From Cupriavidus gilardii (GTDB lineage: Bacteria; Pseudomonadota; Gammaproteobacteria; Burkholderiales; Burkholderiaceae), in assembly GCF_013314895.1 (NCBI RefSeq), contig NZ_JABTYE010000035.1, positions 1 through 35,220 of the forward strand: DNA of 35,220 nucleotides, written 5' to 3'. Positions 1 through 7,620 of the stretch are shown here, one piece after another (the first letter of the stretch is position 1; every line of letters begins with the position of its first letter). The position numbers were made by a program, and so were the translations under genes. A model generated the notes under the pieces. That model did not search any database. It had not been told where the DNA came from and was given only the letters and a program-made list of their open reading frames with translations.

Positions 1-43
1 CCCCCGCCCCGTCAGCGCTCGGCGCCATCGGCCGCCGCGGCGC

Positions 44-49
44 TAGAAT
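44..49 (+). promoter_or_regulatory. Candidate -10 box upstream of the thioredoxin-like gene
   Basis: TAGAAT lies 30 bases before the start codon at 80, in otherwise very GC-rich sequence. It matches TATAAT at five of six positions. No convincing -35 box is visible. Seen in sequence; promoter function is inferred. Confidence 0.35.
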
Positions 50-79
50 GGCGTTTTCCCCTCCTTCGGTCGGCCCATC

Positions 80-625
80 ATGACTTCGTCCGCCTCCCAA
101 CCGGAACGTCCCGCCTCCCCCCGCAAGCGCTGGCCGCTGATCGTGGGCCTGCTGGTGCTGGTCCTGCTCGGCTGGTTCGGCTACCGGGCGCTGACTCCCG
201 CCAAGCAAGCGCCGCAGGCGACCTTCGTGCTGCTGTCCGGCGAGCGCGTCAGCACCGCGCAACTGCAGGGCAAGGTCTATATGGTCAATTTCTGGGCCAC
301 CAGCTGCACCACCTGCGTCAAGGAGATGCCGGACATGGTGCGCACCTACCAGCAGTTCAAGGACAAGGGCCTGGAGTTCGTCGCGGTGGCGATGAGCTAC
401 GACCCGCCGATGTACGTGACCAATTTCACCGAGACTCGCCAGCTGCCGTTCAAGGTCGCGCTCGACTCGGACGGCTCGGCGGCCAAGGCCTTCGGCGACG
501 TGCAACTGACGCCGACCACCTTCGTCGTGGACAAGGACGGCCGCATCCTGAAGCGCTATGTGGGCGAGCCGGAATGGGACAGCCTGCACAAGCTGCTGGA
601 CCAGGCGCTGGGCAAGGCGGTTTGA
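80..625 (+). CDS. TlpA/ResA-like membrane-anchored thioredoxin-fold protein
   Basis: Predicted periplasmic thiol-disulfide oxidoreductase of 181 residues. A basic N-terminus (RKR at 15-17) precedes one hydrophobic helix at about residues 18-38, which would anchor the protein in the inner membrane with the catalytic domain outside. The thioredoxin-fold domain carries the redox motif WATSCTTC, with cysteines at 76 and 79, and a cis-proline context LTPTT around residue 145, as in the AhpC/TSA-TlpA-ResA group. Members of this group reduce or reshuffle disulfides, often for cytochrome c maturation; the actual partner is not shown here, since no cytochrome biogenesis gene is adjacent. The next gene is a helicase 330 bases away with its own SOS promoter, so this gene is probably monocistronic. 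Confidence 0.88.
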   Translation: MTSSASQPERPASPRKRWPLIVGLLVLVLLGWFGYRALTPAKQAPQATFVLLSGERVSTAQLQGKVYMVNFWATSCTTCVKEMPDMVRTYQQFKDKGLEFVAVAMSYDPPMYVTNFTETRQLPFKVALDSDGSAAKAFGDVQLTPTTFVVDKDGRILKRYVGEPEWDSLHKLLDQALGKAV

Positions 626-684
626 TGCGCTGACAGGGGAAATGGACGTCTTCGGTATGCCAGTGCCGCTTGCCCTCTCCCCGG

Positions 685-708
685 CCCTCTCCCGCGAGCG
701 GGAGAGGG
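685..708. repeat. GC-rich palindromic intergenic repeat (REP-like), perfect hairpin copy
   Basis: Arms CCCTCTCCCGC and GCGGGAGAGGG pair perfectly around a 2-base loop. The same core recurs at 6045-6068 and in extended form at 11403-11428. The copy lies 60 bases past the stop of the thioredoxin-like gene, so it may act as a transcript end or stabiliser. No T-tract follows. Confidence 0.8.
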
Positions 709-712
709 AGAA

Positions 713-837
713 CCCCGTAGGCGTTCGGTAAAGCTCCCGGTTTTCTCCCCCGCCCGCTTGCCGGAGAGGGAGAGCCCCGTAGGCGTTCGGTAAAGCTCCC
801 GGTTTTCTCCCCTCGCCCGCTTGCGGGAGAGGGGCCG
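713..837. repeat. 62-bp tandem direct repeat, two copies, with repeat-family palindromes
   Basis: Copy one runs 713-774 and copy two starts at 775. The first 37 bases are identical (starting CCCCGTAGGCGTTCGG); the rest differs by small changes within the CGCCCGCTTGC(C/G)GGAGAGGG palindrome. Together with the hairpin at 685-708 this fills most of the 331-base gap between the thioredoxin-like gene and the helicase. It looks like a local expansion of the dispersed repeat. No coding capacity is apparent. Confidence 0.85.
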
Positions 838-904
838 GGGGAGAGGGGACTCCGGCGCAAGACAAAGCGAAAGCGCCCTTCACGCCCCATCAGCAATCCC
901 CCGC

Positions 905-932
905 TTGCCCAAAACATCTGTATGGATATACA
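905..932 (+). promoter_or_regulatory. Candidate promoter of the helicase gene
   Basis: TTGCCC (905-910) and TATACA (927-932) are separated by 16 bases and would start transcription near 939, some 18 bases before the proposed TTG start. The -10 box overlaps the LexA box, the usual arrangement for LexA repression. The boxes are seen; their use is inferred. Confidence 0.45.
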
Positions 933-933
933 G
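918..933 (+). promoter_or_regulatory. LexA (SOS) box
   Basis: CTGTATGGATATACAG matches the CTGT-N8-ACAG LexA operator of beta- and gammaproteobacteria perfectly, with an AT-rich centre. It lies 24 bases before the helicase start and over its putative -10 box. This predicts that DNA damage induces the helicase, as LexA controls uvrD in E. coli. Confidence 0.8.
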
Positions 934-956
934 TCTGCGGCGAACATTTCCGCTTT

Positions 957-3089
957 TTGCCCACGCCCGCTCCTGTGTCCGTCGCTCTCGCTACTGCTCC
1001 CGCCGCCCAGGCTGACCCGGCCGATCCGGTCGACTATCTCGCCGCGCTCAACCCCGAGCAGCGTGAAGCGGTCGAGCACGCCACCGACCGGCCGCTGCTG
1101 ATCATCGCCGGGGCGGGCTCGGGCAAGACCAACACGCTGGCGCACCGGGTTGCGCATCTGCTGCTGGGCGGCGCCGATCCGCGCCGCATCCTGCTGCTGA
1201 CGTTCTCGCGCCGCGCCGCGGTCGAGATGGGCCGGCGCGTCGAGCGCATCGTCGATCAGGCCTTCGCCAAACGCAACGGCACCACCTCGTCGGCCAATCC
1301 CGGCCGCGCCGCGCTGCAATGGGCGGGCACCTTCCACGCGATCGGCGCGCGCTTGCTGCGCGAGTACGCGGAGACGCTGGGCCTGTCGCCGTCCTTTACC
1401 ATCAGCGACCGCGGCGATTCCGCCGACCTGATGAACGTGGTGCGGCACGACCTCGGCCTGTCGGCGCAGAACGCCCGCTTCCCCCGCAAGGAAACCTGCC
1501 TCGCGATCTATTCGCGCGTGGTCAACACCCAGTTGCCGCTCGAAGAGGTGCTGCAGCGCCAGTTCCCGCGCTACGCGATGTGGGTCGACGCGCTGCGCGC
1601 GCTGTTCGCCGGCTATGTCGAGGCCAAGCAGAAGCAGCAGGTGCTCGACTACGACGACCTGCTGCTGTACTGGGCGCAGGCGCTGGCCGAGCCGGCGCTG
1701 GCGCGCGACATGGGCGAGCGTTTCGACCACGTGCTGGTCGACGAATACCAGGACACCAATGCGTTGCAGGCCGCGATCCTGCTGTCGCTCAAGCCCGACG
1801 GCCGCGGTCTGACCGTGGTCGGCGACGACGCGCAGTCGATCTACGCGTTCCGCGGCGCCACCGTGCGCAATATCCTGGACTTTCCGCAGCGCTTCTCGCC
1901 GCCGGCGGGACAGGTCACGCTGTCGCGCAACTATCGCTCGACGCAGCCGATCCTGGCCGCCGCCAACGCGGTGATCGGGCTGGCGGCCGAGCGCTTCACC
2001 AAGGACCTGTGGTCCGACCGCGCCAGCGCCGAGAAGCCCGGCGTGGTGGTCGTCAACGACGAGACGGAGCAGGCGCGCTTCGTGGTCGAACGGATTCTCG
2101 CGCGGCGCGAGGAAGGGCTGGCGCTGATGGCGCAGGCGGTGCTGTTCCGCGCCGCCGACCACAGCGCCCAGCTCGAACTCGAACTGGTCCGCCGCAACAT
2201 CCCGTTCGTCAAGTTCGGCGGCCTCAAATTCCTCGAGTCGACCCACGTCAAGGACATGCTGGCGGCGCTGCGCTGGCTGGAGAATCCACGCGACCGCATG
2301 GCGGGCTTTCGCACGCTGCAGCTGATGCCGGGCGTCGGGCCCAAGACCGCCGCGCGCGTGCTCGACGGGCTGGAGCTCGCCAGCGATCCGCTGTTTGCGC
2401 TCGAATCGTTCGAAGCGCCGCCCGCGGCCGCCGAGGCATGGTCGGAACTGGTCGCGCTGGCGCGCGCGGCGATGGCCCCCGCAGCGGCGTGGCCGGTCGA
2501 CTTCGAGCGCGTGCTGCGCTGGTACGAACCGCATCTGGAACGCCTGCACGACGATGCCGCCGCACGCGCCGCCGACCTGCAGCAGCTCGCGCGCATCGCT
2601 GCGACCTACGGCTCGCGCGAACGCTTCCTGACCGAACTGACGCTGGACCCGCCCGACGCCTCCAGCGACGAATCGGGCGTGCCGCTGCGCGACGAGGACT
2701 ACCTGATCCTGTCGACCATTCATTCGGCCAAGGGCCAGGAGTGGAAGGCCGTCTACGTGCTGAACGCGGTCGACGGCTGCCTGCCGTCCGATCTGGCCAC
2801 CGGCACCACCGAGGAGATCGAGGAGGAGCGCCGTTTGCTCTATGTCGCGATGACCCGCGCCCGCGACCATCTCGACATTGTCGTGCCGCAGCGCTTCTAC
2901 GTGCATCAGCAGCCCGGCATGGGCGATCGCCACGTCTATGCGTCGCGCACGCGCTTCCTGCCGAATCGCGTGATGCCGCATTTCCACAGCCGTGCCTGGC
3001 CGCCGCCCCCGCCGGTCGATGCGGCGCCGCAGCGGGCGTCGCTGCCGGCCGTCGATCTGGCCGCGCGGATGCGCAATATGTGGCGATGA
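957..3089 (+). CDS. UvrD/Rep-family superfamily 1 DNA helicase
   Basis: ATP-dependent 3'-5' DNA helicase of about 710 residues acting in repair or replication restart. All SF1A motifs are visible in order: Q-motif LNPEQREAV (31-39), Walker A AGAGSGKT (51-58), Walker B VLVDEYQDT (near 261), motif III GDDAQSIYAFRG, motif IV LSRNYRSTQP, motif V STIHSAKGQEW and motif VI LYVAMTRARDH. The frame has no ATG before Walker A. The proposed start is TTG at 957; GTG at 975 is the alternative, and neither has a good ribosome binding site. The C-terminus ends soon after motif VI in a proline-rich tail, so a Tudor-like UvrD C-terminal domain is not obvious. The LexA box just upstream supports a DNA-damage role. 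Whether it is the UvrD or Rep orthologue cannot be settled here. Confidence 0.93.
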   Translation: MPTPAPVSVALATAPAAQADPADPVDYLAALNPEQREAVEHATDRPLLIIAGAGSGKTNTLAHRVAHLLLGGADPRRILLLTFSRRAAVEMGRRVERIVDQAFAKRNGTTSSANPGRAALQWAGTFHAIGARLLREYAETLGLSPSFTISDRGDSADLMNVVRHDLGLSAQNARFPRKETCLAIYSRVVNTQLPLEEVLQRQFPRYAMWVDALRALFAGYVEAKQKQQVLDYDDLLLYWAQALAEPALARDMGERFDHVLVDEYQDTNALQAAILLSLKPDGRGLTVVGDDAQSIYAFRGATVRNILDFPQRFSPPAGQVTLSRNYRSTQPILAAANAVIGLAAERFTKDLWSDRASAEKPGVVVVNDETEQARFVVERILARREEGLALMAQAVLFRAADHSAQLELELVRRNIPFVKFGGLKFLESTHVKDMLAALRWLENPRDRMAGFRTLQLMPGVGPKTAARVLDGLELASDPLFALESFEAPPAAAEAWSELVALARAAMAPAAAWPVDFERVLRWYEPHLERLHDDAAARAADLQQLARIAATYGSRERFLTELTLDPPDASSDESGVPLRDEDYLILSTIHSAKGQEWKAVYVLNAVDGCLPSDLATGTTEEIEEERRLLYVAMTRARDHLDIVVPQRFYVHQQPGMGDRHVYASRTRFLPNRVMPHFHSRAWPPPPPVDAAPQRASLPAVDLAARMRNMWR

Positions 3090-3226
3090 GGCCGTCATTG
3101 CAGCCATAGCGGCCACAGCGGCGGTGCGCGTTACCCGGCGTAGCGACGAGAGGCATCAGACCGACGCTTTCTGTGCGCCATAGCTAACACCTGCCACTGC
3201 GCCGCGCTGCAGGCGCCGCCGCGCGG

Positions 3227-3255
3227 TCGAAACGGCCCCCGGCTCGCCGTATAAT
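3227..3255 (+). promoter_or_regulatory. Sigma-70 promoter for the ferredoxin gene
   Basis: TCGAAA (3227-3232) and a perfect TATAAT (3250-3255) are separated by 17 bases. Transcription would begin near 3262, about 70 bases before the ATG at 3331. The hydrolase and later plus-strand genes may be read from it too. Confidence 0.6.
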
Positions 3256-3330
3256 TCCGAGCTTCCCACCGTTCCGACCGGCGCCAGGCCGCGCGCGGCT
3301 CCGCCGCACGTGCCGCGCGCCCTCCCACGC

Positions 3331-3651
3331 ATGAGCAGCTACTACCAGCACCACGTCTTCTTCTGCCTGAATCAGCGCGAGCCGGGCGAAAACTGCTGCG
3401 CCAACCACAACGCCAAGGCGATGCAGGAATACGCCAAGAAGCGCTGCAAGGAACTGGGCATTGCCGGCGGCGAGGGCCGGGTGCGGATCAACAAGGCAGG
3501 CTGCCTGAACCGCTGTGAACTCGGCCCGGTACTGGTGGTCTACCCGGAGGCCGTTTGGTACACATTCGTCGACGAGCAGGACATCGACGAAATCATCGAC
3601 AGCCATCTGATCCACGGCAAGCCGGTCGAACGTCTGATGGTGGATCGCTGA
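3331..3651 (+). CDS. Thioredoxin-fold [2Fe-2S] ferredoxin
   Basis: Small electron carrier of 106 residues resembling the thioredoxin-like [2Fe-2S] ferredoxins (NuoE C-terminal/Shethna-type fold). The cysteines fit the family's cluster-binding pattern: C12 and C22/C23 in the first half, then C58 and C62 in KAGCLNRCELGP. The C-terminal half has the typical PVLVVYPEAVWYTFVDEQDIDEII stretch. The ATG at 3331 was chosen because the family begins a few residues before HHVFFCLN; an in-frame GTG at 3310 is less likely, and neither start has a clear Shine-Dalgarno. A strong promoter lies 76 bases upstream. The redox partner is unknown. Confidence 0.87.
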   Translation: MSSYYQHHVFFCLNQREPGENCCANHNAKAMQEYAKKRCKELGIAGGEGRVRINKAGCLNRCELGPVLVVYPEAVWYTFVDEQDIDEIIDSHLIHGKPVERLMVDR

Positions 3652-3723
3652 GCGCCGCGCTCGGACCGCATCCGCTTCCATCCGCCGCCCACTTTTCGTT
3701 CCCGGATTTCGCCCTTCCCTGCC

Positions 3724-4368
3724 ATGAACGCGCATACCCAGGTACTCACCGTTGCCGGTCCCGCCGGCGCGATCGACGTTTCGGTCGACCTGCCGCAGGC
3801 CGCCCCGGTGCGCGGCCTTGCGCTGGTCAGCCATCCGCATCCGCTGTTCGGCGGCACCAAGGACAACAAGGTCGCGCAGACGCTGGCGCGCGCCTTCGTG
3901 CAGCTGGGCTATGCCACCGTGCGGCCGAACTTTCGCGGCGTCGGCGGCACCGCCGGCCAGCACGATAACGGCCAGGGCGAACAGGACGACCTGCTGGCGG
4001 TGATCGCGTGGATGCGCCAGCAGCGCGACTGGTCCGCCGACGCGGCGACGCTGCCGCTCGCGCTGGCCGGCTTCTCGTTCGGCAGCTTCGTCGTCAGCCA
4101 TGTGGCGCGGCGCCTGGCCGAGGCCGGCACGCCGGCCGAGCGCCTGGCGATGGTCGGCACCGCCGCCTCGCGCTGGCAGGTCGCCGACGTTCCCGCCGAC
4201 ACCATCGTGATCCACGGCGAGCAGGACGAGACCGTGCCGCTGGCCAGCGTGCTCGACTGGGCGCGGCCGCAGGAGCTGCCCGTCACGGTGATCCCCGGCG
4301 CCGACCATTTCTTCCATCGCAAGCTGCATCTGATCAAGCAGCTCGTCGTCAATGCGTGGCAGCGCTGA
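3724..4368 (+). CDS. Alpha/beta hydrolase (COG2945-type)
   Basis: Cytoplasmic alpha/beta hydrolase of 214 residues. It has the HPHPLFGGTKDNKV signature of this small-hydrolase group at residues 37-50, the nucleophile elbow GFSFGS with Ser118, a probable acid Asp168 in HGEQDETVP and catalytic His195 in GADHFFH. The substrate of this group is not established; a carboxylesterase-like role is plausible. No signal peptide is seen. It starts 72 bases after the ferredoxin stop, with no visible terminator between, so co-transcription is likely. Confidence 0.88.
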   Translation: MNAHTQVLTVAGPAGAIDVSVDLPQAAPVRGLALVSHPHPLFGGTKDNKVAQTLARAFVQLGYATVRPNFRGVGGTAGQHDNGQGEQDDLLAVIAWMRQQRDWSADAATLPLALAGFSFGSFVVSHVARRLAEAGTPAERLAMVGTAASRWQVADVPADTIVIHGEQDETVPLASVLDWARPQELPVTVIPGADHFFHRKLHLIKQLVVNAWQR

Positions 4369-4384
4369 GCCCGGGCATTGAGCG

Positions 4385-4410
4385 GGCGGCCATGGCAATC
4401 CGTGGCCGCC
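4385..4410 (+). terminator. Weak hairpin after the hydrolase gene
   Basis: GGCGGCCA (4385-4392) pairs with TGGCCGCC (4403-4410) around a 10-base loop, 16 bases past the hydrolase stop. Only GTTCCTT follows rather than a T-run, so termination would be weak or Rho-dependent. Confidence 0.35.
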
Positions 4411-4482
4411 GTTCCTTGCCCCGCCGCCACGTCCGCGTGGCGGCGCGACGCTGCCCTTTCTCTCTTGTCGGAACCTGAAAAC

Positions 4483-5688
4483 ATGTTCAATCAAGCTTCG
4501 CCGCTGTTCTCCCACCGCATCGCCCACACCCTGCTGGCCAGCGCCGCCGCGCTCGCGCTCGCCAGCGCACCGCTGACGGTGCGCGCGCAGGCCGTGCCGA
4601 TGCCGCAGGTGGCAGCCAAGGCGTGGATGCTCTACGACGTCACGAGCGGCCAGGCGCTCGGCTCGCAGAATGCCGACGCCCGCATCGAGCCGGCTTCGCT
4701 GACCAAGATCATGACCGCCTACCTGGCCTTCCAGGCGCTGAAGGAAAAGCGCCTGACGCTGGACCAGGCGGTGGTGCCGACCAATCTCGTGCTGAAGGTC
4801 AAGAGCGACGAGTCGCGCATGTTCATCGAGCCGAACAAGCCGGTCACGGTGCAGGACCTGCTGATGGGCCTGATCGTGCAATCGGGCAACGATGCCGCGC
4901 TGGCGCTGGCCGAAGCGGTGGGCGGCTCGGAGGAAGGCTTCGTCGCGATGATGAACCGCGAGGCCCAGCGCATGGGCATGAAGAGCACGCACTTCACGAA
5001 TACCGACGGCATTCCCGATCCGAATCACTACACCACCGCGGCGGATCTGGCGATCCTGACCACGCGGCTGATCCAGGACTTCCCGGAGTACTACGGCATG
5101 TACTCGCAGAAGGAGTTCACCTATAACAAGATCAAGCAGCCCAACCGCAACCGCCTGCTGTACATCGATTCGACCGTGGACGGCGTCAAGACCGGCCACA
5201 CCCGCTCGGCGGGCTACTGCCTGATTTCCTCGGCCAAGCGCCCGCTGGCCAACGTGCCGAACGGCTCGCGCCGGCTGATCTCGATCGTGATCGGCACCAC
5301 CAGCGAACAGGTCCGCACGCAGGAAAGCCTGAAGGTGCTGAACTACGGCTTCCAGTTCTTCGACACGCTGCGCCTCTACGACAAGGGCCAGGTGCTCGCC
5401 ACGCCGGACATCTACAAGGGCAGGAACGACACCATCAAGATCGGCGTCCGGGACGAGACCTACGTGACCGTGCCCAAGGGTACCGCGGGCCGTCTGAAGC
5501 CGGTGCTGGAGCGCCAGGAGCTGCTGGTGGCGCCGATCTCGGCGGGCCAGCAGGTCGGCACCGTCAAGCTGATGGACGGCACCAGCAAGGTGGCGGAATT
5601 CCCGGTGGTGGCGCTGGAGGAGGTGCCGGAAGCCGGCTTCTTCGGCCGCATCTGGGACACCATCCGCCTGTGGTTCAAGCGCAAGTAA
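4483..5688 (+). CDS. dacC: D-alanyl-D-alanine carboxypeptidase (PBP5/6 type)
   Basis: Periplasmic low-molecular-weight penicillin-binding protein of 401 residues that trims the terminal D-Ala from peptidoglycan stem peptides. A signal peptide ends near AQA (residues 35-37). The serine-peptidase S11 triad of motifs is complete: SLTK (Ser72-Lys75), SGN (134-136) and KTG (236-238). A PBP5-type C-terminal beta domain follows, and the final segment FGRIWDTIRLWFKRK is an amphipathic helix of the kind that anchors these enzymes to the membrane. ATG 4483 was chosen because the signal peptide begins there; the frame extends upstream without one. The ybeD-like gene follows after 23 bases, the same pairing as dacA-ybeD in E. 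coli. dacA and dacC cannot be told apart here. Confidence 0.93.
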   Translation: MFNQASPLFSHRIAHTLLASAAALALASAPLTVRAQAVPMPQVAAKAWMLYDVTSGQALGSQNADARIEPASLTKIMTAYLAFQALKEKRLTLDQAVVPTNLVLKVKSDESRMFIEPNKPVTVQDLLMGLIVQSGNDAALALAEAVGGSEEGFVAMMNREAQRMGMKSTHFTNTDGIPDPNHYTTAADLAILTTRLIQDFPEYYGMYSQKEFTYNKIKQPNRNRLLYIDSTVDGVKTGHTRSAGYCLISSAKRPLANVPNGSRRLISIVIGTTSEQVRTQESLKVLNYGFQFFDTLRLYDKGQVLATPDIYKGRNDTIKIGVRDETYVTVPKGTAGRLKPVLERQELLVAPISAGQQVGTVKLMDGTSKVAEFPVVALEEVPEAGFFGRIWDTIRLWFKRK

Positions 5689-5711
5689 CAAGCAACAAGG
5701 AGGCCGCCGCG

Positions 5712-6002
5712 ATGAGCGCCGACAACACCGACAACGGGCGCGACCAGCCTTCGCTGATCGAATACCCGAGCGATTTCCCCATCAAGGTGATGGGCGCGAT
5801 GCAGGACGGCTTCGCCGAGGCCATCGTCACGCTGGTGCAGGAGTTCGACCCCGGCTTTCATGCCGGCAAGATGGAAATGCGTCCCTCGCGCAATGGCAAC
5901 TACCTGGGCCTGACCGTGACGGTCTGGGTCACCAGCCGCGAGCAGCTGGACGATCTGTATCGTGCGCTGACCGCGCATCCGATGGTCAAGGTGGTGCTGT
6001 AA
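5712..6002 (+). CDS. ybeD: DUF493/YbeD-family protein
   Basis: Small cytosolic protein of 96 residues matching the YbeD (DUF493) family: YPSDFPIKVMG near the start, then FDPGF, NYLGLTVTVWVTSREQLDDLYRAL and a final HPMVKVVL. The fold is ACT-like and the function is unsettled; a regulatory role near lipoate synthesis has been proposed from gene context. A strong AAGGAGG ends 8 bases before the ATG at 5712, which decides the start. It sits right behind the carboxypeptidase gene. In many proteobacteria lipB and lipA come next; here they do not. Confidence 0.9.
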   Translation: MSADNTDNGRDQPSLIEYPSDFPIKVMGAMQDGFAEAIVTLVQEFDPGFHAGKMEMRPSRNGNYLGLTVTVWVTSREQLDDLYRALTAHPMVKVVL

Positions 6003-6044
6003 CGCGCCTGCAGGCGGTCGACGCTGCTTGCCCTCTCCTCCGAC

Positions 6045-6068
6045 CCCTCTCCCGCAAGCGGGAGAGGG
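6045..6068. repeat. REP-like palindrome between ybeD and rlmI
   Basis: CCCTCTCCCGC, AA, GCGGGAGAGGG: a perfect 11-base-pair hairpin, the same core as at 685-708. It lies 42 bases past the ybeD stop and 47 bases before the methyltransferase start, and may separate the two transcripts. Confidence 0.8.
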
Positions 6069-6114
6069 AGCAACCAGTGAGCACGGATCTCGCGCTCGCT
6101 GCCTTCCTCGAATC

Positions 6115-7317
6115 ATGAATACGCTGACCCTGAAGCCCGGCAAGGAAAAGTCCCTGCTGCGCCGCCATCCCTGGATCTATGCGACCGGCATCGACCGCGT
6201 CGAGGGCCGCGCCGAGCTCGGCGCGACCATCACGGTGCGCGCCGCCGACGGGCGCTTCCTCGCCAAGGCGGCCTACAGCCCGCACTCGCAGATCCGCGCG
6301 CGCGTGTGGACCTTCGACGAGAACGAGCCGGTCGACCATGCGCTGATCAAACGCCGCATCGCCACCGCGGTGGCGCACCGCCGCCAGTGGGTCAGCGACA
6401 GCGACGCGGTGCGGCTGGTGTTCGGCGAGGCGGACCGACTGCCGGGGCTGGTGGTCGACTACTACGGCGCCGGCCGCGGCGCCGAGCAGGCGCAGCTGGT
6501 CTGCCAGTTCAACGCCGCCGGCGTCGAGCAGTGGAAGGACGCGATCGTGCAGGCGCTGATCAAGGAGACCGGCTGCCCGAACGTCTACGAACGCTCCGAC
6601 GCCGCGGTGCGCGAGCGCGAAGGACTCGAACTGGTGACCGGCGTGCTGGCCGGCGCCGAGCCCGACCCCGAGCTGTCGGTCACCGAACACGGCGTGCGCT
6701 ACTACGTCGATGTCCGCAACGGCCACAAGACGGGCTTCTATGTCGACCAGCGCGACAACCGCAAGCTGGTCGGCGACCTGGCCGAAGGGCGCGAGGTGCT
6801 GAACTGCTTCTGCTACACCGGTGGCTTCTCGCTGGCCGCGCTGCGCGGCGGCGCCGCGTCGGTCGTGTCGATCGATTCGTCCGGCGAGGCGCTGAAGATC
6901 GCCGAGGGCAATGTCGCGCTGAACGGCTTCGATGCAGGCCGCGCGACCTGGCTCGACGCCGACGTGTTCAAGTCGCTGCGCCAGTTCCGCGCCGAGGAAC
7001 GCCAGTTCGACCTGATCGTGCTGGACCCGCCGAAATTCGCGCCATCGGCCCAGCATATCGACCGCGCCGCACGCGCGTACAAGGAAATCAATCTGGTCGG
7101 CATGCAGCTGCTGCGCCCGGGCGGGCTGCTGTTCACCTACTCGTGCTCGGGCGCGATCGGCATGGAGCTGTTCCACAAGATCGTCGCCGGCGCCGCCACC
7201 GACGCGCGCGTCGATGCGCGCATCCTGCGGCGGCTGTCGGCCGGGACCGACCACCCGATGCTGGCGGCGTTCCCGGAAGGCGAATATCTGAAGGGGCTGC
7301 TGCTGCAGCGCGTGTGA
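6115..7317 (+). CDS. rlmI: RlmI-like 23S rRNA m5C methyltransferase
   Basis: SAM-dependent rRNA methyltransferase of 400 residues, RlmI/YccW family, which in E. coli makes m5C1962 in 23S rRNA. The N-terminal PUA region begins KSLLRRHPWIYATGI. The family signature YYVDVRNGHKTGFYVDQRDNR precedes SAM motif I (LNCFCYTGGFSLAAL, 229-243). Motif IV is LDPPKF (303-308), and Cys344 in SCS is the probable catalytic cysteine. ATG 6115 starts at the family's usual N-terminus; the frame extends upstream through the palindromic repeat, which argues against a longer protein. Length fits the family (about 396 residues in E. coli). Confidence 0.92.
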   Translation: MNTLTLKPGKEKSLLRRHPWIYATGIDRVEGRAELGATITVRAADGRFLAKAAYSPHSQIRARVWTFDENEPVDHALIKRRIATAVAHRRQWVSDSDAVRLVFGEADRLPGLVVDYYGAGRGAEQAQLVCQFNAAGVEQWKDAIVQALIKETGCPNVYERSDAAVREREGLELVTGVLAGAEPDPELSVTEHGVRYYVDVRNGHKTGFYVDQRDNRKLVGDLAEGREVLNCFCYTGGFSLAALRGGAASVVSIDSSGEALKIAEGNVALNGFDAGRATWLDADVFKSLRQFRAEERQFDLIVLDPPKFAPSAQHIDRAARAYKEINLVGMQLLRPGGLLFTYSCSGAIGMELFHKIVAGAATDARVDARILRRLSAGTDHPMLAAFPEGEYLKGLLLQRV

Positions 7318-7458
7318 GGGGCCAGGCAGCTCGACCTGCCCGTTCATCGAGACGTCACCGGCGCGACCCCGGATCGTCATATTGCCGCCTTACCATGCCG
7401 TTGACGGCTTCGGCATTGGCAGGTGCCCGCCGTCGATGTATCAGTCTTCGTGGTAATT

Positions 7459-7487
7459 GCCCCGCCCCGGACGCGGGGCTTTTTTTT
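7459..7487 (+). terminator. Rho-independent terminator
   Basis: GCCCCG (7459-7464) pairs with CGGGGC (7474-7479) and is followed at once by eight T residues (7480-7487). It is the most canonical terminator in the window, ending transcription about 140 bases after rlmI. The stretch between (7318-7458) holds no convincing gene. Confidence 0.85.
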
Positions 7488-7554
7488 GCGTTCGGCGCCG
7501 GGCGCTAGACTGGGACCTCTACCGTTGCGCTAACGTCGCTTCGCGCATGTTTCC

Positions 7555-7573
7555 TATAATCGAACGATCGTTC
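7555..7573 (+). promoter_or_regulatory. TATAAT box and 12-bp palindromic operator (TetR-type) for the flavoprotein gene
   Basis: A perfect TATAAT (7555-7560) is followed one base later by GAACGATCGTTC (7562-7573), a perfect palindrome that would cover the transcription start. Palindromes of this kind, often CGAACGATCGTTCG, are typical operators of TetR-family repressors. No TetR gene is in the window. No good -35 box sits at normal spacing. Seen in sequence; the regulator class is inferred. Confidence 0.6.
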
Positions 7574-7620
7574 AGAAAAAAGCCGATGCCGCGCATCGCT
7601 TCCGAAGTTCAGGAGACACC

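Noticed and set aside
685..837. CRISPR array
   Set aside because: Only two adjacent copies with no unique spacers; the units belong to a dispersed palindromic repeat.
450..3116. Very long minus-strand reading frame opposite the helicase
   Set aside because: Arg/His/Gln-rich composition typical of antisense frames in GC-rich genes; the plus strand carries all helicase motifs.
3184..5691. 835-codon minus-strand frame opposite the ferredoxin, hydrolase and dacC genes
   Set aside because: It spans three recognised genes and their gaps, has no domain, and shows shadow-frame composition.
7394..7507. Small plus-strand frame between rlmI and the flavoprotein gene
   Set aside because: It runs through the terminator stem and T-run and has no ribosome binding site.
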